Shown: positions 11,031 through 20,900 of the stretch, piece by piece
Layout: every line of letters starts with the position of its first letter
Numbering within the stretch: position 1 is the stretch's first letter
From: Moraxella sp.
GTDB lineage: Bacteria > Pseudomonadota > Gammaproteobacteria > Pseudomonadales > Moraxellaceae
Length of the DNA stretch: 57,773 nucleotides
NCBI GenBank assembly: GCA_030528385.1
Contig: JAUMYZ010000014.1
Location: forward strand, 1-57,773
Direction of reading: 5' to 3'
Notes under the pieces: model-generated
Databases searched by the model: none
Seen by the model: only the letters and a program-made list of their open reading frames with translations
What the model was told of the DNA's origin: nothing
Position numbers and translations under genes: made by a program

Positions 11031-11840
11031 ATGACATCATCGCAACCTTCTTTAAATCTTGCCATCAGACAAGACACCAGTCTTTATGATTTTGTTTCGC
11101 AAGGGTATACCCCCATTATTGCTGCCATCAACAAGTTGTGTGATGGTGATTTGTCAGAATTGTTTATTTATGGCGGCAAAGGCTTTGGCAAAACCCACCT
11201 TGCTTTGGCGATTTATGGCACTTATAGCAAGCGTGGAGACAATGCGGTTATTTTATCATTAAAAGAGATGGTTGGCAGACAAAGCGATGATGTCAATGTT
11301 TTGGTTGGGCTGGAAACTTTTGACCTAATTATTTTGGATGACATTCAGTCCATTGCCCAAAACCATGAATGGCAAGAAGCATTGTTTCATCTTATCAATC
11401 GGGTCAGAAAAGAAAAAAAACAATTGATATTTTTGGCAGACAAACCCGCGCGTGAACTTGACATACATATGTTGGATTTGACCACGCGCCTGTCGCTTGC
11501 CCCCGCCCTAAAATTGCCCAATGGCGAAGATTTGGCAGACCGTATTGCCATCATTAATTCTATTTTGCGGCGCAAAAACTGGCGTCTGCCCGAAGAGATT
11601 TTGACCCATTTGATAGACGAAGGACCCAGAAATGCAGGCGGGATTATTGCTGTTTTGGACAGCATTGCGTCGCTTTTAACCCATTTGACCCGTGTTCAGG
11701 TGCCCAAAAAAACCATAGAAGAAGCCAAATCCATCATTGAACGAAAAACGCTTTTGTTGGAATTGGAAGTTGATAATTATGTTTATGGCAATGTCATTGA
11801 TACATTCAAATCACAAGGATACAACAATGAAATATCTTAG
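11031..11840 (+). CDS. hda: DnaA regulatory inactivator Hda
   Basis: Hda is an AAA+ relative of DnaA that binds the replication clamp and promotes hydrolysis of DnaA-ATP after initiation. Residues 5-10 (QPSLNL) match the N-terminal clamp-binding hexapeptide of Hda. Walker A GGKGFGKTHL lies at about 48-57 and Walker B LIILDDIQS at about 99-107; an Arg-rich box DLTTRLSLAPALKL follows. At 269 residues it is longer than E. coli Hda (about 233); the excess is mostly a C-terminal tail rich in acidic residues. The last 14 bases overlap the start of the next gene. Confidence 0.88.
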   Translation: MTSSQPSLNLAIRQDTSLYDFVSQGYTPIIAAINKLCDGDLSELFIYGGKGFGKTHLALAIYGTYSKRGDNAVILSLKEMVGRQSDDVNVLVGLETFDLIILDDIQSIAQNHEWQEALFHLINRVRKEKKQLIFLADKPARELDIHMLDLTTRLSLAPALKLPNGEDLADRIAIINSILRRKNWRLPEEILTHLIDEGPRNAGGIIAVLDSIASLLTHLTRVQVPKKTIEEAKSIIERKTLLLELEVDNYVYGNVIDTFKSQGYNNEIS

Positions 11841-12450
11841 TCATGTTTTATGCTCTTTGGCAGTATTATATACCAGTCAAGCCTTTGCACAGGTCAAATT
11901 GATGGTTGATGACAACATCAAAGTTACCGCCATCAATGGTCAAGAAATCAAGCACGGTGCCCTACAACCACTAAAACGCGAATTCGCCTTAGAAGCAGGT
12001 CGCCATATTATTACTGCACGTTATGACCGCATTTTTGATTTGCCGCACGGCAACCATGATTATCTAAAATCGGGTAACATCACCATCACCATTGATTTGT
12101 CCGACAATCAAGACTATAAATTGGTGATGCTCAACCAACCAAACACTTATAAAACCGCCAAAGAATACGCAAAAGCCCCCAGTCTGGCGGTTGTTAGCCA
12201 AGGTCAAATCATCGCCCAAACAAATAACGCAGAAGAACGCCAAGGCATTTTGTCGTCTTTTGGGGGTATTGGTGGCATTTTTAAGCGCAATGACGCTGTT
12301 TATGCCAACCAAAAAGCCATCGCTTCCTTAAACCAACAAAGTCCGCAGCCTGCCATTACCAACCAAAATAATTTAGATGGCTTTATGCAGATTTGGCTCA
12401 ACGCCAGCGAAGAAGAACGAGAAAAAATTCGTCAATGGGTACAAAAATAA
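11827..12450 (+). CDS. DUF2057 (YccT-like) periplasmic protein
   Basis: The 207-residue product starts with a signal peptide (MKYLSHVLCSL to AFA, about 1-21) and continues with the DUF2057 pattern: a KLMVDDNIKVTAINGQE strand near the mature N-terminus and EAGRHIITARYDRIF. The longest frame opens at 11737 inside hda, but only the ATG at 11827 gives a signal peptide. It overlaps hda by 14 bases, so the two are translationally coupled. Function of the family is not known. A bidirectional terminator follows. Confidence 0.75.
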   Translation: MKYLSHVLCSLAVLYTSQAFAQVKLMVDDNIKVTAINGQEIKHGALQPLKREFALEAGRHIITARYDRIFDLPHGNHDYLKSGNITITIDLSDNQDYKLVMLNQPNTYKTAKEYAKAPSLAVVSQGQIIAQTNNAEERQGILSSFGGIGGIFKRNDAVYANQKAIASLNQQSPQPAITNQNNLDGFMQIWLNASEEEREKIRQWVQK

Positions 12451-12457
12451 ACAACAA

Positions 12458-12485
12458 GCAAAACCTGTCCTATGACAGGTTTTGC
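12458..12485. terminator. Bidirectional terminator
   Basis: GCAAAACCTGTC (12458-12469) and GACAGGTTTTGC (12474-12485) make a perfect 12-bp stem with a CTAT loop between two convergent genes. The A/T-rich arms supply T-runs in both directions. Confidence 0.85.
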
Positions 12486-12486
12486 T

Positions 12487-12693
12487 TTAGTCGTCTTTGT
12501 CCTTGTCTTTTTTATCTTTTTTGGACTCCTTGTCATCTGGAATGACCGCTTTGACCACTTTGGCCGTGCCTTTGACCACGCCTTTAGTTGTCTTATAGGC
12601 AACTTTAACAGGCACGGTAACCACTTTATGCACACACGCTTGTAGTGCCAAACTTGCCATCACAATCATCAATAAACCAAAAAAATGTTTCAT
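12487..12693 (-). CDS. Small lipoprotein, NF038104-like
   Basis: This 68-residue protein has a lipoprotein signal with lipobox LQAC (C20). The mature part starts HKVVTVPVKVAYKTTKGVV, the segment I associate with the NF038104 lipoprotein family of Moraxellaceae, and ends in a very charged Lys/Asp tail. It is likely membrane anchored by lipid at C20. Function is unknown. It lies 17 bases downstream of argJ and may be read from the same transcript. Confidence 0.75.
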   Translation of the reverse strand: MKHFFGLLMIVMASLALQACVHKVVTVPVKVAYKTTKGVVKGTAKVVKAVIPDDKESKKDKKDKDKDD

Positions 12694-12710
12694 GTGTTCT
12701 CTCCATCACG

Positions 12711-13946
12711 TTAACTGCGATAATCGGCATTGATACTAATATACTCGTGCGACAAATCACAAGTATAAACCGTGTCGCTGGCACTGCCTTGACCCAAATC
12801 AATGCGCACCGTGATTTCATCGCGCATCATCACCGATGCCCCTTGGGCTTCTGTATAATCATCAGCCAAACCGCCGCGCTGACAAATGTTGATTTCATCA
12901 AGCGATACCGTGATTTTACTTTGGTCTATGTCTACGCCAGCATTGCCTACGGCTGCCAAAATACGCCCCCAATTTGGGTCTGACGCAAAAAATGCCGTTT
13001 TTACCAAAGGTGAATGCGCCACGCTATAAGCAATTTTGCTGCATTCATCAACGCTTTGTCCCCCTGTAACACTGATGGTGATAAATTTGCTGGCGCCTTC
13101 ACCATCGCGCACAATCAGTGTTGCCAAGCGCATAAAAACGCGCTGGAGCATGGCAAAAACAGCCAAATAATGCGCATCACTTTCATCGCCAATGCAGTGA
13201 TCGCTGGCCTTTCCTGTGGCAATCAACACGCAACAATCGTTGGTAGAAGTGTCGCCATCTACCGTGATTTTGTTGAATGTTTGGTTGGTGATTTGGGTCA
13301 GCATACGCTGTAAAAGTGCCTTTTCTATACAAGCATCTGTTGCCACAAATGCCAACATGGTCGCCATATTGGGACGTATCATTCCTGCGCCTTTGGCAAT
13401 GCCTGTGGCGTGATAAGTGGCAGCGCCAACGTCAATTTTTTCACTGGCAATTTTGTCGGTGGTGTCTGTTGTCATGATGGCACCAGCGGCACGTTGCCAA
13501 TTGTCTGGTGATAAATTATCCAACGCCGTGTCCAATCCGTCAATGATTTTTTGGCTTGGCAAACTCTCGCCAATAACGCCCGTAGAAAACGGCAAAATCG
13601 TGGCAATGTCAGCACACACCGCAAGTTTTTTGTCAAGAGCTTTGCCCAGTAAGGCTTGACAGGTTTGTGTTGCCCTATCTATACCATCTTGTCCTGTGGC
13701 AGCATTGGCGTTGCCTGTATTGATAAGCAAAAATGCTGGGTTGGCGCTTTGATGGTGTTTACGCGCAATTTGCACTGGCGCTGCCGCAAACTGATTTTGT
13801 GTACTGACGAGCGCTGTTTGTCCGCTGATTTGAAAAACCGTCAAGTCGTCGCGATTGCTGTAGCGCACCCCTGCTTGACTGACGCCTATATTGACGCCTT
13901 TGATGGGGTGAATGATTGTGGGTATGCTAATATCACCTACTGGCAT
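12711..13946 (-). CDS. argJ: Glutamate N-acetyltransferase / ornithine acetyltransferase
   Basis: ArgJ recycles acetyl groups in arginine synthesis by moving acetate from N-acetylornithine to glutamate; some members also use acetyl-CoA. The 411-residue precursor has the self-cleavage motif at A195-T196 within NMATMLAF, which splits it into alpha and beta chains with Thr as nucleophile. Further signatures are FLLINTGNANAATG near 72-85 and the C-terminal DPNWGRILAAVG. A strong ribosome site AAAGGAG precedes the ATG. Other arginine genes are not in the window. Confidence 0.95.
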   Translation of the reverse strand: MPVGDISIPTIIHPIKGVNIGVSQAGVRYSNRDDLTVFQISGQTALVSTQNQFAAAPVQIARKHHQSANPAFLLINTGNANAATGQDGIDRATQTCQALLGKALDKKLAVCADIATILPFSTGVIGESLPSQKIIDGLDTALDNLSPDNWQRAAGAIMTTDTTDKIASEKIDVGAATYHATGIAKGAGMIRPNMATMLAFVATDACIEKALLQRMLTQITNQTFNKITVDGDTSTNDCCVLIATGKASDHCIGDESDAHYLAVFAMLQRVFMRLATLIVRDGEGASKFITISVTGGQSVDECSKIAYSVAHSPLVKTAFFASDPNWGRILAAVGNAGVDIDQSKITVSLDEINICQRGGLADDYTEAQGASVMMRDEITVRIDLGQGSASDTVYTCDLSHEYISINADYRS

Positions 13947-14077
13947 GGTAACTCCTTTGGTTGAGAATGGGTTTGGTTTTGTTTAGTGGGTTGGTTTTTG
14001 ATATTTTGTCTTTTGTTAAAAGAGATTATGTTAAATAATTTAAGAAAAGCCATCTTCAAACATCTAACCAATTTTAA

Positions 14078-14893
14078 TTAAAAAGCAAATTTTGCCCAAA
14101 TTGGTGCATGGTCTGATGGTTTTTCCAGTCCGCGAATGTCATAGCTGATGCCTGCATCCACACAATAGTCCGCCAATTTATCACTGCACAAAATATGGTC
14201 AATTCTCAGACCTTGTTTGGGTGTGCTTTCAAAGCCTTTTGAACGATAATCAAACCAACTAAATTCATCATTGGTATTGGGTTTGATTTTACGGTAAGTG
14301 TCAATCAGCGACCGCCGCATCAGTTCTTGGTACCATTGGCGCTCTTCGGGCAAAAATGAACAAACCCCCTTTGAAAGCCAGCGCTTGGCATTATCTGCGC
14401 CAATGCCCACATCGTTGTCTTGGGGCGAAACGTTCATGTCCCCCATCACAATCAACTGCCGATTTTCGCTTTTGAGTTCATCAATATAGTGGTTTAGGTC
14501 TTGATAAAAGGCCTGTTTCATGGGAAATTTTGTTTGATGGCTGCGATTTTCTCCTTGTGGAAAATAGCCATTGATGACGTCAATTTGCTTGCCAGACAAT
14601 TCAAAACGCGCGTGAATCAGCCGTCTTTGGGCATTCAAATCAGCAAAAGGAAAGCCTTTTTGTACAAAAATTGGCGCAACTTTGGACAAAATTGCCACGC
14701 CATAATGCGCTTTTTGTCCAAAAAATTCCACATGATAACCCAGTGCTTGTATCATCTGCAGCGGAAAAGCGTCATCGTGCACTTTGGTTTCTTGTAGGCC
14801 AATGACATCAGCATCAAAGATGTCCAAAATGGCTTGCAGTTGGTGTGGTCTGGCGCGCAGCCCATTGATGTTAAAACTAACAAAAGTGGTCAT
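14078..14893 (-). CDS. xthA: Exodeoxyribonuclease III
   Basis: XthA is a Mg-dependent AP endonuclease and 3' exonuclease of base-excision repair. The 271 residues show the EEP-fold motifs in order: [11 protein letters not shown] (about 8-18), LQETKVHD with the metal-binding Glu (about 34-41), INGYFPQGE (about 107-115), [12 protein letters not shown] (about 150-161) and [10 protein letters not shown] at the C-terminus with the catalytic Asp-His. It is divergent from the thioesterase gene, with about 110 bases between. Confidence 0.95.
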   Translation of the reverse strand: MTTFVSFNINGLRARPHQLQAILDIFDADVIGLQETKVHDDAFPLQMIQALGYHVEFFGQKAHYGVAILSKVAPIFVQKGFPFADLNAQRRLIHARFELSGKQIDVINGYFPQGENRSHQTKFPMKQAFYQDLNHYIDELKSENRQLIVMGDMNVSPQDNDVGIGADNAKRWLSKGVCSFLPEERQWYQELMRRSLIDTYRKIKPNTNDEFSWFDYRSKGFESTPKQGLRIDHILCSDKLADYCVDAGISYDIRGLEKPSDHAPIWAKFAF

Positions 14894-15004
14894 TATTTAT
14901 CCATCACTCAATATAAAGGCTTATTGTAACAAACTTTTGAATTTATTTGCTGATTTTTGTACAATCAAAGCACAACAATATCACCACAAACAGCGAGAAC
15001 CCTT

Positions 15005-15475
15005 ATGTCTGAGCCACTCTTTTTTGCCACTTATAAAGTATACATCAACCACACCGACGCAGGTGGCATTGTTTATCATGCCAATCATTTGACCTTTTTT
15101 GAAAATTGTCGTCGCGATTGGCTGGCAAGTTTGGGATTTGATGGTTATTTTTTTAATCAAACCAAGGAAGGATTGCAAGAGAGCATACATTTTGTGGTCA
15201 GTCGTGCCAACATTTGTTATAAGCAACCACTGCTGATTGATGACAAATTGATTGTCAGTATTGACAGGTTGACCATCAATGCCGCCAGTTTGGTTGTGGA
15301 GCAAAGCATTTATCGCAACCACGATGACTTTGCTGCCAATAAATCCGCCAGTGCCGCCACGATAACACTGGCGTGCGTCTGCCATCAGCAAACAGGCATG
15401 CGCCCACATCGGTTGCCTGCAGCGCTGTTATTGGTCTTAACCAAACATCATCAAATCAAGACAAATTGTAACTGA
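15005..15475 (+). CDS. YbgC/FadM-like acyl-CoA thioesterase
   Basis: This 156-residue hotdog-fold protein carries the 4-hydroxybenzoyl-CoA thioesterase signature HTDAGGIVYHAN with catalytic Asp D18, and the helix HLTFFENCRRDWL. Such enzymes hydrolyse acyl-CoA thioesters. The longer frame begins at 14957, but MSEPLFFATYKVY at 15005 places the signature at the usual distance from the N-terminus. In many genomes ybgC sits with tol-pal genes; here it does not, so the exact orthology is uncertain. Confidence 0.85.
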   Translation: MSEPLFFATYKVYINHTDAGGIVYHANHLTFFENCRRDWLASLGFDGYFFNQTKEGLQESIHFVVSRANICYKQPLLIDDKLIVSIDRLTINAASLVVEQSIYRNHDDFAANKSASAATITLACVCHQQTGMRPHRLPAALLLVLTKHHQIKTNCN

Positions 15476-15521
15476 TTTTTTGTTATACTCTTATTTTTAT
15501 TGGCTATTGTGGGAAAATGTG

Positions 15522-15881
15522 ATGTTTAATAAAGCAACAAACATGACTGTCGTTGGTCTTGTTCTTGGGCTGAGTGCTTGCCAAAGCACACCAAGTGCAC
15601 CCGTACTCAAACGAGCGGACAATACTTTTGAAACGACAGGGCTTGGCGACAGCAAAGTCAATGCCCAAAAAAACGCCTTAGAGAGTGCCAAAAAACAATG
15701 TGGCACAAAGACCCCCATCATTTTGAGCGACACCACCACCTATCACGGGATGATTGACGAAAAAATGGGACGCGTCATTGACCAAAGCGTCGGCGTGGTT
15801 GGCGCAGTTTTTGGCAAAAACATACCCAGCCTTAGTCGCGATGACGACTATGAATATCACATCAAATTTAGATGTCAATAA
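15522..15881 (+). CDS. Putative lipoprotein of unknown function
   Basis: The product is about 119 residues with a lipoprotein signal ending in LSAC (C20). The mature part contains a GLGDSKVNAQKNALESAKKQC segment, a repeat-like helix region of the kind found in small outer-membrane lipoproteins, and a Gly/Val stretch (VGVVGAVFGKN). I chose the ATG at 15522; an ATG at 15543 is also possible. A TATACT at 15484-15489 could be its -10. The last seven bases overlap the end of convergent recD. Confidence 0.6.
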   Translation: MFNKATNMTVVGLVLGLSACQSTPSAPVLKRADNTFETTGLGDSKVNAQKNALESAKKQCGTKTPIILSDTTTYHGMIDEKMGRVIDQSVGVVGAVFGKNIPSLSRDDDYEYHIKFRCQ

Positions 15882-17974
15882 TCTTTGCCATCAGTGGTGG
15901 TGTTTTGGCTGTCTGCGATGACAGTCAGCCCTGTTTGGCGCACGGTTTGTGTGTTGATGGCGGTCAATAAAGCGCTGGGCGTGCTATAAATGCTCACTTG
16001 CTGCTTGGCTCTGGTGATGGCGGTATAAATCAGTTCCTTGCACAGCAAGCGTTGATTGTCGTCATCAAACACAACCGCCACCGCATCAAATTCCGAGCCT
16101 TGTGATTTGTGCACTGTCATGGCATACGCACTTGCCAGCATGGTTTTGTCCAACATGCCAACAGGGTATGCTTTTATGTCATCGCCATCAAAGTACACCG
16201 ACAATTGATAAGGTTTGCTGCCGCTTTGCAAGCAAATGCCAATATCCCCATTAAACAAACCCAAATCGTAACGGTTTTTTAGTACCATGACGGGTCTGCC
16301 ATGGTACCACGGTGTTTTGTTTGGGTGAAGTCCAAGGTACTTTTTGTGCATATTTTGTATATAATTATTAATTGCTTCATCACCACACAAAGACAAATGA
16401 GACGCGGTTAAAATCCGATAATCATTAAACTGCCGTATCAGTCCGACAACCTGCCGCTGCTGCTGTGTTTGGTTCATTTGATAAAACTTGGCTTTTAATT
16501 GTTTGGTTTGCCAAAAATAACCTTGATGATGGGCATAATTTGCCAATAGCTGCGCATAAAAGGCGTGCAGATGTGCATTTTTGTGCTTTTCAATATTAAT
16601 AAAGGACAAGGTTTGGTGGTTGGTGTCAATCAAGGACAAAATTTCTTGCAGCGAGTGTTTGTGTGGTTGATTGACCAGACGCGCCAGCTGCCCCACCCCA
16701 GAATCTTTGTCAAAGCGCTGACTCTGCAACAAAGCTGTGTTTGCTTGATTTAAGCAGCTTAATTGACACAAATCCGCCAGCACCGACCCTGCTTCTACCG
16801 CCGACAACTGATGTATGTCCCCAAGCAAAATCACCCTTGCCCCTTGCTTGACCGCTGACAACAGCGCTGCAGCCAGCTCAACACCCAGCATGGACGCTTC
16901 ATCAACAATAATCACTTCATAGGGCAATGGGTTGGCTTGATGATAGCGCGCCACAGAACTGACGCCCATGCCAAGTAAGCGATGAATGGTCATAGGGCTG
17001 GGCAGACTGATGTTGGTACCCAAAGAATGCTGCAAAGATTCTTTCATTCTTTGCGCCGCTTTGCCAGTTGGAGCAACCAATGCCAAGCTGTCAAATCCTT
17101 GCTGTTGGTATAAAGCCATGACAATTTGTGCCACCGTAAAAGTCTTTCCTGTGCCAGGACCCCCCGTAATAATGCTCAAAGGCTGAGTCAGTGCCCGCTG
17201 CACCGCTTGTTTTTGCTCATTATTTAACCCATTAGGCATGTTTGCACTCAGCCCCAACACGTTGGCATGAGCAATCGCATTGACACAAGCCAATAACACG
17301 CACTCTGCTTGATAAATGCGGTTTAACCAAACATAAAGGTACTGTTTTTTTGTGTCGGCATAAAATACCAAAGGCTTGTCAGGCACATCACCAGTGGCAT
17401 CTGCCAACAAACAATGCTTTTGTAGACGTTCAATAAATGCCGACAACGAATTATTAAGTTTGTGCTTGCTATAAAAATAAAACCGCAATGCCCACAATAG
17501 CATATTTTCTAGCTGCGCAACATGGTTTGCTGTTTGTGCGACATTTGCCATGTCCACGCCATGTGTATTTAGGACTTTGCTTTGCTGATATAAATTTGCC
17601 AAATTTTCTTTTTGCTTTTGAATAAATAAAGCCAATGTATCTGGATTTGCTTTTAATTCATCAATATGATGAAAGATGGTTTGAAAGTCCATCAATCCAG
17701 ACAATTCATCATTGATAAGACTGACAAATGGTTCTAAAAGCACATATTGCCAGTTTGATAGGTGCTTATATGGGCTTTGGCTTTGTTTTAATATCAATAC
17801 TGTATTGCCTTCGTCTAAAGCGCCTAACACCACAAAATACAACAAATAAAAAATATTTTCATCGGTATGATTGACATCAAAGGTTGTTTTTAAGTGATTT
17901 TTTGACAGATACCATCGTCCATGACAAACAATTCTGTTATTGATATAACGGCTGATATGATTTTTTTGCATCAT
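15875..17974 (-). CDS. recD: RecBCD alpha subunit (5'-3' helicase)
   Basis: RecD is the fast 5'-3' motor of the RecBCD recombination nuclease. The 699-residue sequence (E. coli 608) has Walker A GGPGTGKTFT at about 268-277, motif II VDEASML, and the C-terminal UvrD-type motif MTVHKSQGSEFDAVAVV followed by YTAITRAK. The N-terminal region of about 230 residues, which contacts RecC, is poorly conserved. It starts two bases after the recB stop and is the last gene of the recC-recB-recD operon. Its stop codon lies within the convergent lipoprotein gene. Confidence 0.95.
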   Translation of the reverse strand: MMQKNHISRYINNRIVCHGRWYLSKNHLKTTFDVNHTDENIFYLLYFVVLGALDEGNTVLILKQSQSPYKHLSNWQYVLLEPFVSLINDELSGLMDFQTIFHHIDELKANPDTLALFIQKQKENLANLYQQSKVLNTHGVDMANVAQTANHVAQLENMLLWALRFYFYSKHKLNNSLSAFIERLQKHCLLADATGDVPDKPLVFYADTKKQYLYVWLNRIYQAECVLLACVNAIAHANVLGLSANMPNGLNNEQKQAVQRALTQPLSIITGGPGTGKTFTVAQIVMALYQQQGFDSLALVAPTGKAAQRMKESLQHSLGTNISLPSPMTIHRLLGMGVSSVARYHQANPLPYEVIIVDEASMLGVELAAALLSAVKQGARVILLGDIHQLSAVEAGSVLADLCQLSCLNQANTALLQSQRFDKDSGVGQLARLVNQPHKHSLQEILSLIDTNHQTLSFINIEKHKNAHLHAFYAQLLANYAHHQGYFWQTKQLKAKFYQMNQTQQQRQVVGLIRQFNDYRILTASHLSLCGDEAINNYIQNMHKKYLGLHPNKTPWYHGRPVMVLKNRYDLGLFNGDIGICLQSGSKPYQLSVYFDGDDIKAYPVGMLDKTMLASAYAMTVHKSQGSEFDAVAVVFDDDNQRLLCKELIYTAITRAKQQVSIYSTPSALLTAINTQTVRQTGLTVIADSQNTTTDGKDY

Positions 17975-17976
17975 TG

Positions 17977-20900
17977 TTAATACTCAACTTCATTACCATC
18001 AAACAAACGGTCCATAGCCAATATCAAATCAACAGGAACTTGCCAACAAATATGTCCCAAATCTGGATAATTGTCATTAACACCCCTTAAAAAAATAAAT
18101 TCCACACTCCCCAAATAATGCCGCTCATTACCAACATAATTATCAATTCTGATTTTTAGTAATCGGTGCAGCGCAACTTGATAAATACAGGCTTGCAACC
18201 AATATCCCGACCTTTGCATGACCAACTCCAAAGTCTCTTGGCAATAATCGGACAAATAACTGCCCACATAATTGGATTTATAATCCACCACATAAAATTT
18301 GCCACCGTGTTCATAAAGCAAATCTATCTCACCCTTTAAAAACTGATAACACATATTTGGATTTTCATCATCAATCACAATGGGTTTGTCGCTATATTTT
18401 TCAAAAACATCATTGAGCTTTTTGATACTAAAGTCAGAATTGACACCAATAACAAACTCCATTTCCTGAACATAACTGCCGCCATCCAATGAAGCAAGTG
18501 CAATTTTAGAAGCCATCATTGGTTGATGGACAATAAGCCAAATCCATTCCACCAGCCCTAAATGATTTTTTTGCAATGTGCCATCATTACAACAGTTGTT
18601 TGTTTGATTGTTTAAATAAAAATCGCTAGAAAATAAGGCATTAAAACTTAAATTTTTTATGATTTGGTCAATATGATGACTGATGGCTTTTTTATCAGCT
18701 GTACCAACAAATTGAAGCAGCGTATGCAAAAATGTTCCCGCATTTATGCCCCTATCAAAATTTTGCCTGATGTCATTTGGTTGATAAGCGATTTTTATGC
18801 CATCAGCATTTTCCGTAACATCAATAAAAATCTCATCTTCTGCTAACTTTTTATCAGTAAAAGCACTGTATTGATTCATTAAGGCGGTGGCACTGGTTGT
18901 GTGAGTTCCATAAAAGGTTTCAATCTTAAAAACGTCATGCCATGCTTTATAGTCAATCAAATGATGTTGTGGTTCTTTTGCCTGATAGGGTTGGTCAATC
19001 AAATCTTGGCAATGCGCAATGTTAATCCAACCAACATCGTCAATCAATCGCTCTGGCAAAGACAGCGTTTTATCTGTGTTTTCAAACCACAAAAACAAAG
19101 GTCTGTCATTGATTTTTTCTTTTTTTCTTAAGTCTTTGGCAACAACAAACACTTGTTCGGCGGCTCGGGTTAATGCCACATAACCCAATCTTTTGGCTTC
19201 GTCAATTTCTTCTTGATAATTTTTATTTTTAAAAAATTCGCTGTCCAAATCATTGCCTGCATTTGCCGATATTCTTCTTTGGCATTGTTCATCGCTATAA
19301 GGATAAAAAACGTCATCGGTATTCAATGGGGCTTTTTCCAATCCCAAAACATACACAATCGCAAATTCCAGCCCCTTTGCTTTATGAATGCTCATCAAAT
19401 TCACCCCCGTTTCATTGGGCAGTGCCATTTGTTTGTGGTCGTCTTGGATTTCTTTGCTGCACATCATATTTTTAAACCATGACAACAAATAAAGCTCATG
19501 GCGATTATTATTTAAACTGTCTTGGCGAATAATCAATTCTGTTAATTGCCAAATATCCGCCAGATATCTTTGACCTTGTTTGGCGATTTGTTGCCATAGG
19601 GTTTCTTGATTACTTATCTCAAGCTGTGATAAATGTTTAAAAGGATTGTTCCCAAAACAATAATTAAGACAACTTGCCACCCCATAATCATAAAACAACT
19701 CTCTTGCGTTTTTTAGATAAATTGCCAACACCATGCCATGATTTTGTATTGTTTCTATGCTTTGTGCAAGGCTCATGCCAAATAAAGAAGACGTTAATAC
19801 CGAACCCATTTTTTGCTGATTGGCGCTGTCCATCACTAAAGACAATAAATGATACAAATCTTTGGCAGCCTGAGTGCTAAAAATATTGACATCGCTGGGC
19901 GATATCGCACCAATACCAAAATCATGCAAACGCTCTTTGATGAGTTGTAGCCGTTTTTTATCGCGCGACAATATGGCAATGTCTTCGGCACAAATGGTGC
20001 GGCAAATGCCATTGTCATCAAGCAGCGTATGATTTCCTTGCAAAACACTGTTAATGTGCTTGGCAAGCAAAAAAAACTCATCGCCATCATCAACCCCAAG
20101 AGACAATACGCTGATGGGTTTATTGTTCAGATAATCTGGCAAAACATCACCGTTCATATTTTGCCAAGAAAGTCTTTGCGTGCTATTGGCAGCGCTTATT
20201 TGTTGATAAAAAATACCGCTGCCAAGATAAGCGTGATTGTTTTTTGTTTTATTGGTGTCTTGTTGATGAGTAAACCACCGATTTAATGCCTGAATTAACC
20301 GACTGTTTGAACGACGATTGACCGTCAAACTCAAAGAACAATTTAGCAAATCATCAATGCCATCATATTTTTTATGATTTTTTATCAGAGTGTAATTGGC
20401 AACATCGCCGCCGCGAAAACGAAAGATCGCCTGTTTTGGGTCTCCCACCAACAATAAAAACCCCCTTGTTTTTTTGTTGTCTTTTTTAGCCTTTGCCAGA
20501 TGTGTCAGATAAACATGATAAATTAACTCCACCTGCAAGCCATTGATGTCTTGTGATTCGTCAATCAACATCACAGGATATAAATACTGGATATGACGCG
20601 CCAAAGATGGTTTAATTTCTAATGCTTCTACCAATCTGACCATCTGAAAAGTAAAAGTACTCCGACCCATGCTTTCCAATTGTGTTTTTAATTGTTGGCG
20701 TATTTTTATGGCGATTTTTCTGTATAAATAAGATTGATAACGCTGTTTTAGGTGGTTGATTTTTTTTGTTTGCTGGCGAAGCTCTAACAAATAATCAACA
20801 GGCAATTGCAAAAACGCCTGCTTTTGCTGCGCAAATTCTTTTTTGAACAATCGCAGATTGTCAATATCCACCAACTTTTCTATCCATTTTTTTTCATCAT

